Source: Cellulophaga baltica
Lineage (GTDB): Bacteria; Bacteroidota; Bacteroidia; Flavobacteriales; Flavobacteriaceae
Assembly (NCBI RefSeq): GCF_018861125.1
Contig: NZ_JAHKQN010000005.1
Location: forward strand, 1-64,000
Length of the DNA stretch: 64,000 bases
Reading direction: 5' to 3'
The notes beneath the pieces are model-generated. The model did no database searches, was not told the origin of the DNA, and worked only from the letters and a program-made list of their open reading frames with translations. Of the stretch, positions 22,719-29,916 are shown one piece after another (within the stretch, counting starts at the first letter, position 1; each line of letters starts with the position of its first letter). Made by a program: the position numbers and the translations under genes.

Positions 22719-22791
22719 AGCGGGAGACCGGGTTCGAACCGGCGACATTCAGCTTGGAAGGCTGACGCTCTACCAACTGAGCTACTCCCGC
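22719..22791 (-). tRNA. tRNA-Gly (anticodon TCC)
   Basis: This 73-nt minus-strand tRNA has a GCGGGAG acceptor arm with fully paired CTCCCGC, the D-arm GCTCAGTTGGTAGAGC, the anticodon loop CTTCCAA and the T-arm GCCGGTTCGAACCCGGT. It is the third tRNA of the pre-tuf cluster. Confidence 0.96.
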
Positions 22792-22893
22792 AAATTACCT
22801 ATGGATTTCAAAAATGCAAAAATCACATAAATATATCTCATTACAAAACTTAAAGAGAATAATTTTAAACTATTTCGCTTTAATTAAAAATTG

Positions 22894-22975
<82 letters not shown>

Positions 22976-23003
22976 AAACCAAAATTTTTAAGAACTTTAA
23001 AAG

Positions 23004-23077
23004 AGCCGATGGAGGGACTCGAACCCACGACCTGCTGATTACAAATCAGCTGCTCTAGCCAGCTGAGCTACATCGGC
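23004..23077 (-). tRNA. tRNA-Thr (anticodon TGT)
   Basis: This 74-nt minus-strand tRNA has an acceptor arm GCCGATG with fully paired CATCGGC, the anticodon loop TTTGTAA on a GCTGA/TCAGC stem and the T-loop TTCGAGT. It is the first gene of the tRNA-tuf operon, about 45 bases from the predicted start of transcription. Confidence 0.96.
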
Positions 23078-23097
23078 TTTTAACCACTTTTTTCGTT

Positions 23098-23126
23098 TAA
23101 AAAAAGCCCGCTATTTCTAACGGACT
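23098..23126 (-). terminator. Terminator of the xer-hpf unit overlapping the tRNA-tuf start site
   Basis: Read leftward, AGTCCGTT pairs with AGCGGGCT (8 bp, two G-U pairs) around the loop AGAAAT, followed by seven T. It is about 50 bases past hpf. The 5' arm overlaps the predicted start of the tRNA-tuf transcript, so RNA started there would keep only part of the stem. Confidence 0.65.
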
Positions 23127-23127
23127 G

Positions 23128-23157
23128 CAAAGGTAAATGATTTTTTAGTTTATCAAA
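23128..23157 (-). promoter_or_regulatory. Promoter of the tRNA-tuf-rpl-rpo operon
   Basis: On the minus strand, TTTG (23157-23154), an 18-base spacer and TACCTTTG (23135-23128) give an almost ideal Bacteroidota sigma-A promoter. Transcription should start near 23121-23124, about 45 bases before the first tRNA. Confidence 0.85.
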
Positions 23158-23176
23158 ATGTTTTTTTAATTTTTTT

Positions 23177-23467
23177 TTAATTTTTTTCTTTCTGCTTTAA
23201 CAACTGACGCTTCATAGCACCACACCCCAAATCAATAGCTTCCTCAAAAGACTTACACTGCTTACTTACAATAAATTCATTTTTAGGAACATAGACTTTA
23301 ATCTCTGCGATTTTATTTTCTTTACCTTTTGTTTTCTCAACTTTCAAATACACATCGGAGCCAATTACTTTATTATAGTATTGATCTAATTTATTTAATC
23401 GTTCATTAACAAAAACAATCAAATTTCCGTCTGCATTAAAATTTACTGACTGCGTATTTACTTTCAT
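23177..23467 (-). CDS. hpf: Ribosome hibernation promoting factor (HPF/RaiA family)
   Basis: This 96-residue short-form HPF/RaiA/YfiA protein binds the 30S decoding region and inactivates or stabilises ribosomes in stationary phase. The beta-alpha-beta pattern is visible, with KVNTQSVNFNADGNLIVFVN, KLDQYYNKVIGSDVYLKVEK and a C-terminal helix FEEAIDLGCGAMKRQLLKQK. It lacks the long C-terminal dimerisation extension. It follows the recombinase gene after about 38 bases and is probably cotranscribed with it. Confidence 0.9.
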   Translation of the reverse strand: MKVNTQSVNFNADGNLIVFVNERLNKLDQYYNKVIGSDVYLKVEKTKGKENKIAEIKVYVPKNEFIVSKQCKSFEEAIDLGCGAMKRQLLKQKEKN

Positions 23468-23505
23468 ATCTTAAAATTTAAAAGTTAAACATTACTTACA
23501 AAAAA

Positions 23506-24396
23506 CTATTTTTTGTTTCTCGGATGAGACAACTGATGTACTTTTTTTAATTCCGCAACACTGTTATGCGTATAAACTTGAGTTGAAGCTAAGCTTGAGT
23601 GACCTAATAATTCTTTTACCGAATTTAAATCAGCTCCTTTATTAATTAAATGAGTTGCAAATGTGTGCCGAAGTATATGCGGACTTTTTTTTACTTTACT
23701 TGACACCATACTAAAATAATGATTTATCACCCTATAAACAAGAGTATCATATATTTTAAATCCTGTTTTTGACAAAAAGATAAATTCTTTATCTACGAGT
23801 TTCTCAATTTTATTCCGCTCCTGCAAATAAACTTTAAATAAATCTAACATCGAACCTAAAAGCGGAATCACCCGCTGTTTATTCCTTTTACCTAAAACTT
23901 TTATTGTTTTTTGATTAAAATCAATATCCGTAATACGCAAATTAACCAACTCTATCCTTCGTATACCAGTTACATAAAGCAACTCAATAATTAATTTATC
24001 CCTTAAGCCTACAAAATCATCTGGAAAGATAATTTCACTAAGCATCTGTTCCATTTCAGCTTCAGAAAAAGGAATTTCAATTTTTTTAGCCGTTTTTAAC
24101 GCCTTATGTTTTGCAAGAGGATTGACTTTTATAGCTTCAATCTTCAAAAGAAACTTATAATATGACTTTAAAGATGCTATTTTCCTATTTATACTTCTAT
24201 TCGAAAGCTTAACATCAACAAGACTAACCACCCAACTTCTTACACTATTATATCCTACGTCAGTAATATCCTGTACCCCTAAATGTTCTTTACAAAAAAT
24301 TGAAAACTCAACTATATCACTTTCATAGGCTGTTACCGTATTAGCCGAATAATTCTTTTCTAAAGATATATAGGTTATAAATGCCGAAATACTCAT
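23506..24396 (-). CDS. xerC: Tyrosine recombinase, XerC type
   Basis: This 296-residue site-specific recombinase is of the Xer family, which resolves chromosome dimers at dif. It has the N-terminal SAM-like core-binding domain (ISLEKNYSANTVTAYESDI). The catalytic domain shows the Arg in GIRRIEL, HILRHTFATHL with the His-x-x-Arg pair, GHSSL with the second His, and the nucleophilic Tyr in QVYTHNS. The lineage usually carries XerC and XerD. The position next to hpf and tuf suggests the chromosomal XerC copy, not a phage or island integrase, and no attachment-site duplication was seen at the nearby tRNAs. XerC versus XerD cannot be settled from this sequence alone. Confidence 0.88.
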   Translation of the reverse strand: MSISAFITYISLEKNYSANTVTAYESDIVEFSIFCKEHLGVQDITDVGYNSVRSWVVSLVDVKLSNRSINRKIASLKSYYKFLLKIEAIKVNPLAKHKALKTAKKIEIPFSEAEMEQMLSEIIFPDDFVGLRDKLIIELLYVTGIRRIELVNLRITDIDFNQKTIKVLGKRNKQRVIPLLGSMLDLFKVYLQERNKIEKLVDKEFIFLSKTGFKIYDTLVYRVINHYFSMVSSKVKKSPHILRHTFATHLINKGADLNSVKELLGHSSLASTQVYTHNSVAELKKVHQLSHPRNKK

Positions 24397-24461
24397 ACAG
24401 TAAAGTTAGCAAACAAATTAAAGTAACTACTATTTTACAATCTTAAAATATATACAAATAA

Positions 24462-24490
24462 AAAAGCCCTGCTAATGCAGGGCTTTTATT
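24462..24490 (-). terminator. Terminator after rpsU
   Basis: An 11-bp stem, AAAAGCCCTGC against GCAGGGCTTTT, has a 4-nt TAAT loop and lies about 20 bases past the rpsU stop. It is a clean intrinsic terminator that makes rpsU a monocistronic unit. Confidence 0.9.
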
Positions 24491-24509
24491 ATATACTAAT
24501 GATAGTTAA

Positions 24510-24704
24510 CTATATTTCTTCTTGATCTCTTAAACCTTGAATATAGTTAGCTTTCTGAATCTGAGCTCTACGCTCTACAGATGGCTTAGTGAACTGTTGA
24601 CGCTTTCTTAATTGACGCATTGTTCCAGTTCTATCAAACTTACGTTTGAAACGCTTTAGCGCTCTATCGATGTTTTCTCCTTCTTTTATTGGTATTATTA
24701 ACAT
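24510..24704 (-). CDS. rpsU: Small ribosomal subunit protein bS21
   Basis: This 64-residue basic protein contacts the 3' end of 16S rRNA. The sequence MLIIPIKEGENIDRALKRFK followed by an Arg/Lys-rich helix (RQLRKRQQFTKPSVERRAQ) is typical of bS21. In Bacteroidota, bS21 together with bS18 and bS6 hides the anti-Shine-Dalgarno, which explains the general lack of Shine-Dalgarno use. This gene nevertheless has an exact AGGAGG 9 bases before its ATG. That matches the proposed autoregulation in Flavobacterium, in which ribosomes lacking bS21 recognise it. It has its own promoter (24742-24771) and terminator. Confidence 0.96.
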   Translation of the reverse strand: MLIIPIKEGENIDRALKRFKRKFDRTGTMRQLRKRQQFTKPSVERRAQIQKANYIQGLRDQEEI

Positions 24705-24713
24705 GGGCAGTAA

Positions 24714-24719
24714 CCTCCT
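24714..24719 (-). promoter_or_regulatory. Strong Shine-Dalgarno of rpsU
   Basis: On the minus strand AGGAGG stands 9 nt before the ATG at 24704, inside GAGAGGAGGTTACTG. The other major genes here that I looked at lack a comparable site, including the ribosomal proteins, tuf and trp genes. Known work on Flavobacterium links this rpsU site to feedback through bS21. Confidence 0.85.
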
Positions 24720-24741
24720 CTCTTTTGTGATTATAAGTCTG

Positions 24742-24771
24742 CAAATTTACAAACTAATTTATAATTGACAA
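24742..24771 (-). promoter_or_regulatory. rpsU promoter
   Basis: On the minus strand, TTG (24771-24769), a 19-base spacer and TAAATTTG (24749-24742) match the Bacteroidota promoter. The predicted leader of about 33 nt contains the AGGAGG site. Confidence 0.8.
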
Positions 24772-24798
24772 TTATTTTAATGAAAATAATTTGAAACT

Positions 24799-25977
24799 TT
24801 ATTTTTTATATGAAATTGCTGATTTATACTCCTTTTTATCTACAAGAATTTTCGCTAATATTTCTCTTAATATTTCTGAAGTTCCACCACCAATAGGCCC
24901 TAACCTACTATCTCGCAACAATCTCGCCATAGGATAATCTTCCATATAACCATAGCCACCTAAAAATTGTAAACAGTCATAAATAACCTCATCAGCCATT
25001 TTAGTTGATTTTAATTTAGAAATCGTAGCTTCTTTAACTACATATTCCCCTTTATTCAACCTATAAGCAACTGAGTAATTATATACTTTACAAAGTTCCA
25101 TATCAGCATACAAATCAACAAAACGATGACGCAATGCCTGAAACTTATTAATCTCCACGCCAAAAGCTGTACGCTCAGACATGTATTTTTGCGCATAGTC
25201 TAAAGCAAACTCCGCTCTAGCATGAGCATTAACCCCCATAATTAAGCGCTCTAAAGCAAAATGTTCCATTATGTAAGGAAAACCTTTGTTTTCTTCACCC
25301 ATTAGATTTGAAGCAGGGATTTCAACATTATCAAAAGCAATTTCTGCAGTATCGGAAGCCCTCCAACCTAATTTATTTAATTTACTAGCTGAAATACCTG
25401 GTGTATTTTTATCAACAAGAAAAATACTTATACCCTTATTACCTAATTCAGTATTTGTTTTTGCAGCAACTACCATATAGTCGCAATAAACACCATTTGT
25501 AATAAACGTTTTAGATCCATTAATAATATATGAATCTCCTTTCTTCACAGCTGCAGTTCGCATACCTGCAACATCACTACCGCCAAAAGGTTCTGAAATA
25601 CAAAGACAACCAATTTTATCTCCTAAAACACTAGGCTCTAAATAGTCTTTTTTAATTGCGTCACTACCTTCTTTATTTAAATGAGTCATCGCTAAATAAA
25701 CATGAGCCCAAATAGCAGCTGCAAAACCTCCAGAATTAATTTTTTGCAATTCTTCTAATAAAATAATGGTATAAAACAAATCGAGAGCTAAACCTCCATT
25801 TTCTTCAGGTGTTGCCAACCCAAAATACCCCATCTCACCAAACTTCTTCCAAATAAAACGATCAATAGTTCCTGATGATTCCCATTTTTCAATGTGAGGA
25901 ACTACTTCTTTATTTAAAAACTCACGTAAACTTTCTCTAAATAATTGATGTTCTTCAGTGAAGTACATACTTTCCAT
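24799..25977 (-). CDS. Acyl-CoA dehydrogenase family protein
   Basis: This 392-residue FAD-dependent dehydrogenase probably oxidises a fatty or branched acyl-CoA to the 2,3-enoyl form. The three-domain fold is visible: an N-terminal helical domain (MYFTEEHQLFRESLREF), a beta-domain with CLCISEPFGGSDVAGMRTAA and WRASDTAEIAFDNVEI, and a C-terminal helical domain. The C-terminal domain has LQFLGGYGYMEDYPMARLLRD and GGTSEILREI. The chain length of the substrate cannot be read from the sequence. A second in-frame ATG at 25968 is equally possible as start. A TATATTTG element at 25997-26004, overlapping the end of the upstream gene, could give it a separate promoter. Confidence 0.9.
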   Translation of the reverse strand: MESMYFTEEHQLFRESLREFLNKEVVPHIEKWESSGTIDRFIWKKFGEMGYFGLATPEENGGLALDLFYTIILLEELQKINSGGFAAAIWAHVYLAMTHLNKEGSDAIKKDYLEPSVLGDKIGCLCISEPFGGSDVAGMRTAAVKKGDSYIINGSKTFITNGVYCDYMVVAAKTNTELGNKGISIFLVDKNTPGISASKLNKLGWRASDTAEIAFDNVEIPASNLMGEENKGFPYIMEHFALERLIMGVNAHARAEFALDYAQKYMSERTAFGVEINKFQALRHRFVDLYADMELCKVYNYSVAYRLNKGEYVVKEATISKLKSTKMADEVIYDCLQFLGGYGYMEDYPMARLLRDSRLGPIGGGTSEILREILAKILVDKKEYKSAISYKK

Positions 25978-25987
25978 ATGCGTATTT

Positions 25988-26860
25988 TTACAACTGCAAA
26001 TATAAAGATATTATATCTATTTTTTCAGAAGGAAACCCCTCTATATTTAACAATTCACTAAACGATTTAATTCCGTTATTATCTTCTCTATATTGCACAA
26101 TCTTTTTTGAAAGATTATAATTGATGTACACTAATTGAGATATTTCATATGCCGAAGAAGCATTTATGTCTATTTTCATAATACTCGGCTTTGATTGAAT
26201 AGTATACATTTTCAATACTTTATTAGCAACCTCAGCATCTAAATAATAAACTTCATATAATTGCTTTTCAGTTATAAAACCACCTAGCCTATTTCTGTAT
26301 TTTACAATTCTTGCCGATAATTTGTCACCTACACCACTAATAAGTTTCAACTCCTCAGCTGTAACTTTATTCAAATCTTTCTTTACAATTGATTTTCGTT
26401 TTGAATCAACAACCTTAATAGCTGATTTCTTTTTCGCTTGATTTCTAACCCAATCAGGAAATTTAAAAAAAGGAGCAATTACACTCAATAATGAATCTGA
26501 CACTCGAGTAACTTTTTGAAACTCTTTTGAAGAGTTGACAAACTTTTTAGCACTTCTAAAACTATGAAGTCTATCTATCTCCTCAACAGACATTCCTAAT
26601 TGATACCCTTTATAATCTGTAATATAATTGGGGTTGAATGGATACATTTTATAAGTACCCTCTTGCAATTTTTCATTTTTTAGATGATTAATAGCTGCCT
26701 GATTATTTACATCTAAGACAAAATTAATTTTATCATTTGAAACAACATAACTCTTATATGCAAAATAACCTATTTGAAGTAATACGATAAATAATAACAA
26801 AAAGAAAATCCCACTTCGTTCTTGTTTATCGAACTTAAAGTGGGATTTAAATTTATTCAT
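25988..26860 (-). CDS. Membrane-anchored helix-hairpin-helix protein (ComEA-like)
   Basis: This 290-residue protein has a conserved N-terminus KSHFKFDKQERSGIFF and one transmembrane segment at about residues 17-35. At least two helix-hairpin-helix DNA-binding regions are recognisable: DLNKVTAEELKLISGVGDKL plus RIVKYRNRLGGF near 160-195, and DINASSAYEISQLVYINYNL plus the FSELLNIEGF segment near 235-285. Such proteins resemble ComEA, the DNA-uptake receptor, but Bacteroidota homologues are not proven competence factors. It follows the symporter gene by 15 bases. A strong hairpin (26806-26848) lies inside its first 20 codons. Confidence 0.78.
   Translation of the reverse strand: MNKFKSHFKFDKQERSGIFFLLLFIVLLQIGYFAYKSYVVSNDKINFVLDVNNQAAINHLKNEKLQEGTYKMYPFNPNYITDYKGYQLGMSVEEIDRLHSFRSAKKFVNSSKEFQKVTRVSDSLLSVIAPFFKFPDWVRNQAKKKSAIKVVDSKRKSIVKKDLNKVTAEELKLISGVGDKLSARIVKYRNRLGGFITEKQLYEVYYLDAEVANKVLKMYTIQSKPSIMKIDINASSAYEISQLVYINYNLSKKIVQYREDNNGIKSFSELLNIEGFPSEKIDIISLYLQL
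25997..26004 (-). promoter_or_regulatory. Possible promoter of the acyl-CoA dehydrogenase gene
   Basis: Minus-strand TATATTTG fits TAnnTTTG, 20 bases before the start codon and overlapping the last codons of the helix-hairpin-helix gene. No good -33 element was found. Confidence 0.5.
26806..26848 (-). terminator. Terminator-like hairpin inside the start of the helix-hairpin-helix gene
   Basis: Read leftward, AAATCCCACTT (26848-26838) pairs perfectly with AAGTGGGATTT (26816-26806), helped by an inner GTTC/GAAC pairing. It is followed by TTTCTTTTTG. It starts 12 bases after the ATG at 26860. It looks like an intrinsic terminator for the upstream symporter mRNA yet is made entirely of codons 5-18 of the next gene. 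Confidence 0.6.
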
Positions 26861-26875
26861 TACAATACTATTTTT

Positions 26876-28579
26876 TTACTCTTCAATAGCATCATACTTA
26901 AGCTTAATAGCATCTAAATATCTATTTAATTGTTTTTTAACAACTGGAAATAAGAAGAAAAGACCAACCATATTAGGGAAAACCATCGCAAAAATCATTG
27001 CATCTGAGAATGCCCATATTGATCCCATACTCGCCGCAGCTCCAATAACAACAAAAGTTAAGAATAAGATCTTGTAAGTTAAATCAGCCACTTTACCTCT
27101 ACCGAATAAAAATTTCCAAGATTGCAAGCCGTAGTATGACCAAGAAATCATAGTAGAAACTGCAAATAATACAACTGCAATTGTCAAGAATACATCTGAA
27201 AAAGGAATATATTCAGCAAATGCCTTAGCAGTAATACCTGCCCCTTGAACAACTTCATTACCAATTTGAACAGCACCACTACCATCAGTACTTACATCTA
27301 ATCCGTATTCAAAAAAGCCTCCAAAATTAAAAATTATAATTACTAAGGCAGTCATAGTACAAATTAATACTGTATCAATAAAAGGCTCTAATAAAGCAAC
27401 TAAACCTTCACTTGCAGAATATTTAGTTCTTACAGCAGAGTGAGCAATAGAAGCTGAACCAGCACCTGCTTCATTTGAAAAAGCAGCTCTTTTAAAACCA
27501 ACTAATAATACACCTATTACACCACCAACACCAATTGCCTTAGGGTTGAAAGCTTCTGTAACAATTAATGAAATTGCATCATCAACGTAACTGAAGTTTG
27601 CAAATATGATATACAAACATGCAACAACATACATAACTGCCATAAAAGGAACAACCTTTTCAGTCACTTGTGCGATTCTTTTAATACCACCTATAATAAT
27701 AATACCAACAAGTGTTGCTAAAACTAAACCAACTATTGCACCAGATGCAGCACTTTGCATATTAAATAATTCTTTTAAAACAATAGTTGCTTGATTAGAT
27801 TGCGCCGCATTGCCGCCTCCAAAAGAACCACCAATACAGAAAACTGCAAACACAATTGCTGCAACTTTTCCTAATTTTTTATAACCTCTTTCACCTAAAC
27901 CCTTACTTAGGTAATACATTGGACCTCCGTAAACGGTACCATCTTCACCAACATCTCTATATTGAACACCTAAAGTACATTCAACAAATTTTGTAGACAT
28001 TCCTAAAAGCCCACATACAATCATCCAAAATGTTGCTCCTGGTCCACCAAGTGCAATTGCCAATGCAACACCCGCAATATTTCCATTACCAACAGTACCT
28101 GAAACTGCTGTCGCTAAAGCTTGGAAGTGACTCACCTCACCATCAGAACTTTCATCTCTAATAGTATCAACAATATCACCATCAACAGCCAAATCATTTT
28201 CCATTTGCACTAAGTGATCTTCAATATCAACATTTGTTAAATCTTGTCCTTGAGCAATACCATCTTCACCATATAAGTTTTGAGCACCATGCTTTTCAAT
28301 ATCTTCATATTTACCACGCACGGTGTTTATCGCTTTAGCGAAAAATCTAACATTTGGAAAACCAAAATATATTGTAAAAAATGCCGCACTAGTAACTAAT
28401 AATAATAAAACGAAAGGTGCTTCTGTGCCGAAAAAAGGTATTGTAAAAAAGATAACATTTGAGAAGAAATCTGACACCGGTTTAAAAGCTTCATCAATTT
28501 TTTGGTCTAAGCCTTTTTCCTGTGCTGATGTAATTATTGGCATAATAACTGCCAATAAAGTAAGAAGTTTATACTTCAT
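26876..28579 (-). CDS. Alanine/glycine:cation symporter family protein (AGCS)
   Basis: This 567-residue inner-membrane sodium-coupled amino-acid transporter has about eleven hydrophobic segments. Family motifs include ALATAVSGTVGNGNIAGVA, GAGSASIAHSAVRTK near the substrate site and GLVALLEPFIDTVLICTMT. The N-terminal hydrophobic stretch ending at TSAQEKG looks like a signal sequence, an extra compared with shorter AGCS members. An acidic insert (about residues 95-145) lies between the first helices. The substrate is probably alanine or glycine, but this is inferred from the family. It lies upstream of the helix-hairpin-helix gene with a 15-base gap. Confidence 0.88.
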   Translation of the reverse strand: MKYKLLTLLAVIMPIITSAQEKGLDQKIDEAFKPVSDFFSNVIFFTIPFFGTEAPFVLLLLVTSAAFFTIYFGFPNVRFFAKAINTVRGKYEDIEKHGAQNLYGEDGIAQGQDLTNVDIEDHLVQMENDLAVDGDIVDTIRDESSDGEVSHFQALATAVSGTVGNGNIAGVALAIALGGPGATFWMIVCGLLGMSTKFVECTLGVQYRDVGEDGTVYGGPMYYLSKGLGERGYKKLGKVAAIVFAVFCIGGSFGGGNAAQSNQATIVLKELFNMQSAASGAIVGLVLATLVGIIIIGGIKRIAQVTEKVVPFMAVMYVVACLYIIFANFSYVDDAISLIVTEAFNPKAIGVGGVIGVLLVGFKRAAFSNEAGAGSASIAHSAVRTKYSASEGLVALLEPFIDTVLICTMTALVIIIFNFGGFFEYGLDVSTDGSGAVQIGNEVVQGAGITAKAFAEYIPFSDVFLTIAVVLFAVSTMISWSYYGLQSWKFLFGRGKVADLTYKILFLTFVVIGAAASMGSIWAFSDAMIFAMVFPNMVGLFFLFPVVKKQLNRYLDAIKLKYDAIEE

Positions 28580-28665
28580 AATAACTGTTTAAATTTTTTT
28601 AATTAGTATAGTCGGTAGCAATATCATGAAAAAAAGCTTGTCAATCAAGAATTATCATTGAAATA

Positions 28666-29676
28666 TCAATTATCAATATGAAACATTTCATTTAATTTTC
28701 TTATCTGCTCAGGTCTTCCTAATACAATAACCTTGCTTTTTGGTTGCAGAATTAAGTCTGCTTCTGGGTTAATTATATAATCACCAGTTGGCGAAATGTA
28801 ACCAATAATCGTACAGCCCGTTTTTCTACGTAAATCTAAGTCTCTTAAAGAGTTACACTCAACATGATTTGAAAAATCTTCAATTGCTAATTCTTCTAAA
28901 TTTGTAGTATGCTCACCTTCAACAGATAACTTATCCATAAAAGTAATTAAATCAGGCATTACAACTAAAGAAGCCATATGATCTCCTCCAATTTTATCTG
29001 GCATAATAACTTTGTCTGCACCTGCCAAAAGTAATTTTTTTTGCGAAGTTGCTAATGACGCCCTACTAATTATAAAAAGTGCCTTATTTAATTGGCGTGC
29101 AGAAAGTACTACAAAAAGATTTGTTGCGTCATCTGGTAAAGCTGCTATTAAAAACTGTGCATGATCAATTCCTGCTTCATTTAAAATTTCATCATCATTA
29201 GCATCACCTTCTATAAAGAGAAATTCATCTTCAAAACGTTCTATAACTTCTTTATCCCTTTCAACAACAACAAAAGGTTTTTTATACGCCTTTAAACGCT
29301 CAACTGCTTGTTGGCCATTTCTACCAAACCCACAAACAATTACATGGTTGGTTAATTTATTTATTGTCTGTTTCACCTTTTTCTTTTTTAATGTTTGCAA
29401 AGAATTTCTACTTAACACATATTCTGTTACTACAGATATTGCAAAGGCAATAATAAAAACACTCGATATAATAAGGAATATTGTAAAAAATTTTGAAGCT
29501 GTATCTAATGGTCTTACCTCAGAAAAACCAACTGTTGTAACCGTTATTATGGTCATATACAAAGCATCAATCCAGTCGTAATTTGATATAAAACGATACC
29601 CTAAAACTCCAAATAACAGCACAATAAGCAATAAAAACAGAGCGAGATATATTTTAGACCTAAATAGCTTTATCAT
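28666..29676 (-). CDS. Two-TM potassium channel with RCK (TrkA-N) domain
   Basis: This 336-residue potassium channel subunit has two transmembrane helices (about 10-28 and 62-88) around a pore loop with the filter TVTTVGFSEVRPL. A cytoplasmic Rossmann-type RCK domain follows (HVIVCGFGRNGQQAVERL, then DANDDEILNEAGI), with a TrkA-C-like end. The architecture is that of MthK-type ligand-gated channels. The filter reads TVGFSE rather than TVGYGD. It starts 3 bases after pspC and is the last gene of a probable DUF2851-pspC-channel operon. Ligand and ion selectivity cannot be read with certainty. Confidence 0.87.
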   Translation of the reverse strand: MIKLFRSKIYLALFLLLIVLLFGVLGYRFISNYDWIDALYMTIITVTTVGFSEVRPLDTASKFFTIFLIISSVFIIAFAISVVTEYVLSRNSLQTLKKKKVKQTINKLTNHVIVCGFGRNGQQAVERLKAYKKPFVVVERDKEVIERFEDEFLFIEGDANDDEILNEAGIDHAQFLIAALPDDATNLFVVLSARQLNKALFIISRASLATSQKKLLLAGADKVIMPDKIGGDHMASLVVMPDLITFMDKLSVEGEHTTNLEELAIEDFSNHVECNSLRDLDLRRKTGCTIIGYISPTGDYIINPEADLILQPKSKVIVLGRPEQIRKLNEMFHIDN

Positions 29677-29679
29677 ATT

Positions 29680-29907
29680 TTACAGGTCAAATACTGAAGT
29701 TCGTTTTGTATACAATAAGTCTTTTATTCTCAACCAAAAAGCCACAAATAAATATAGCGCAAACCCGAAACCTAAAGTTACAAATGTTAAATAGATAAAA
29801 GATGTTCTTACCACTCTTGCACGTATACCTAACCGCTCTGCTATTCTTCGGCATACCTCAAAACCATGTTTTTGAAAAAAATACAAAAATTGATAAAAAT
29901 TATTCAT
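29680..29907 (-). CDS. PspC domain-containing small membrane protein
   Basis: This 75-residue protein has an N-terminal soluble part carrying the PspC-like motif (VCRRIAERLGIRARVVR) and one long hydrophobic helix at about 37-60. In enterobacteria PspC senses envelope stress, but short stand-alone copies in Bacteroidota are uncharacterised. The tight spacing (9 bases after DUF2851, 3 bases before the channel) indicates cotranscription with both neighbours. Confidence 0.8.
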   Translation of the reverse strand: MNNFYQFLYFFQKHGFEVCRRIAERLGIRARVVRTSFIYLTFVTLGFGFALYLFVAFWLRIKDLLYTKRTSVFDL

Positions 29908-29916
29908 AAGATAAAA

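Noticed and set aside
23506-24396. Tyrosine recombinase as an integrase of an island at the nearby tRNAs
   Set aside because: Flanked by hpf and rpsU, no cargo genes, no repeated tRNA 3' end, and overall a core Xer neighbourhood.
28628-28655. Weak hairpin with T run after the K+ channel gene
   Set aside because: Only about 4 base pairs (CTTG/CAAG) support the stem; too weak to list as a terminator.
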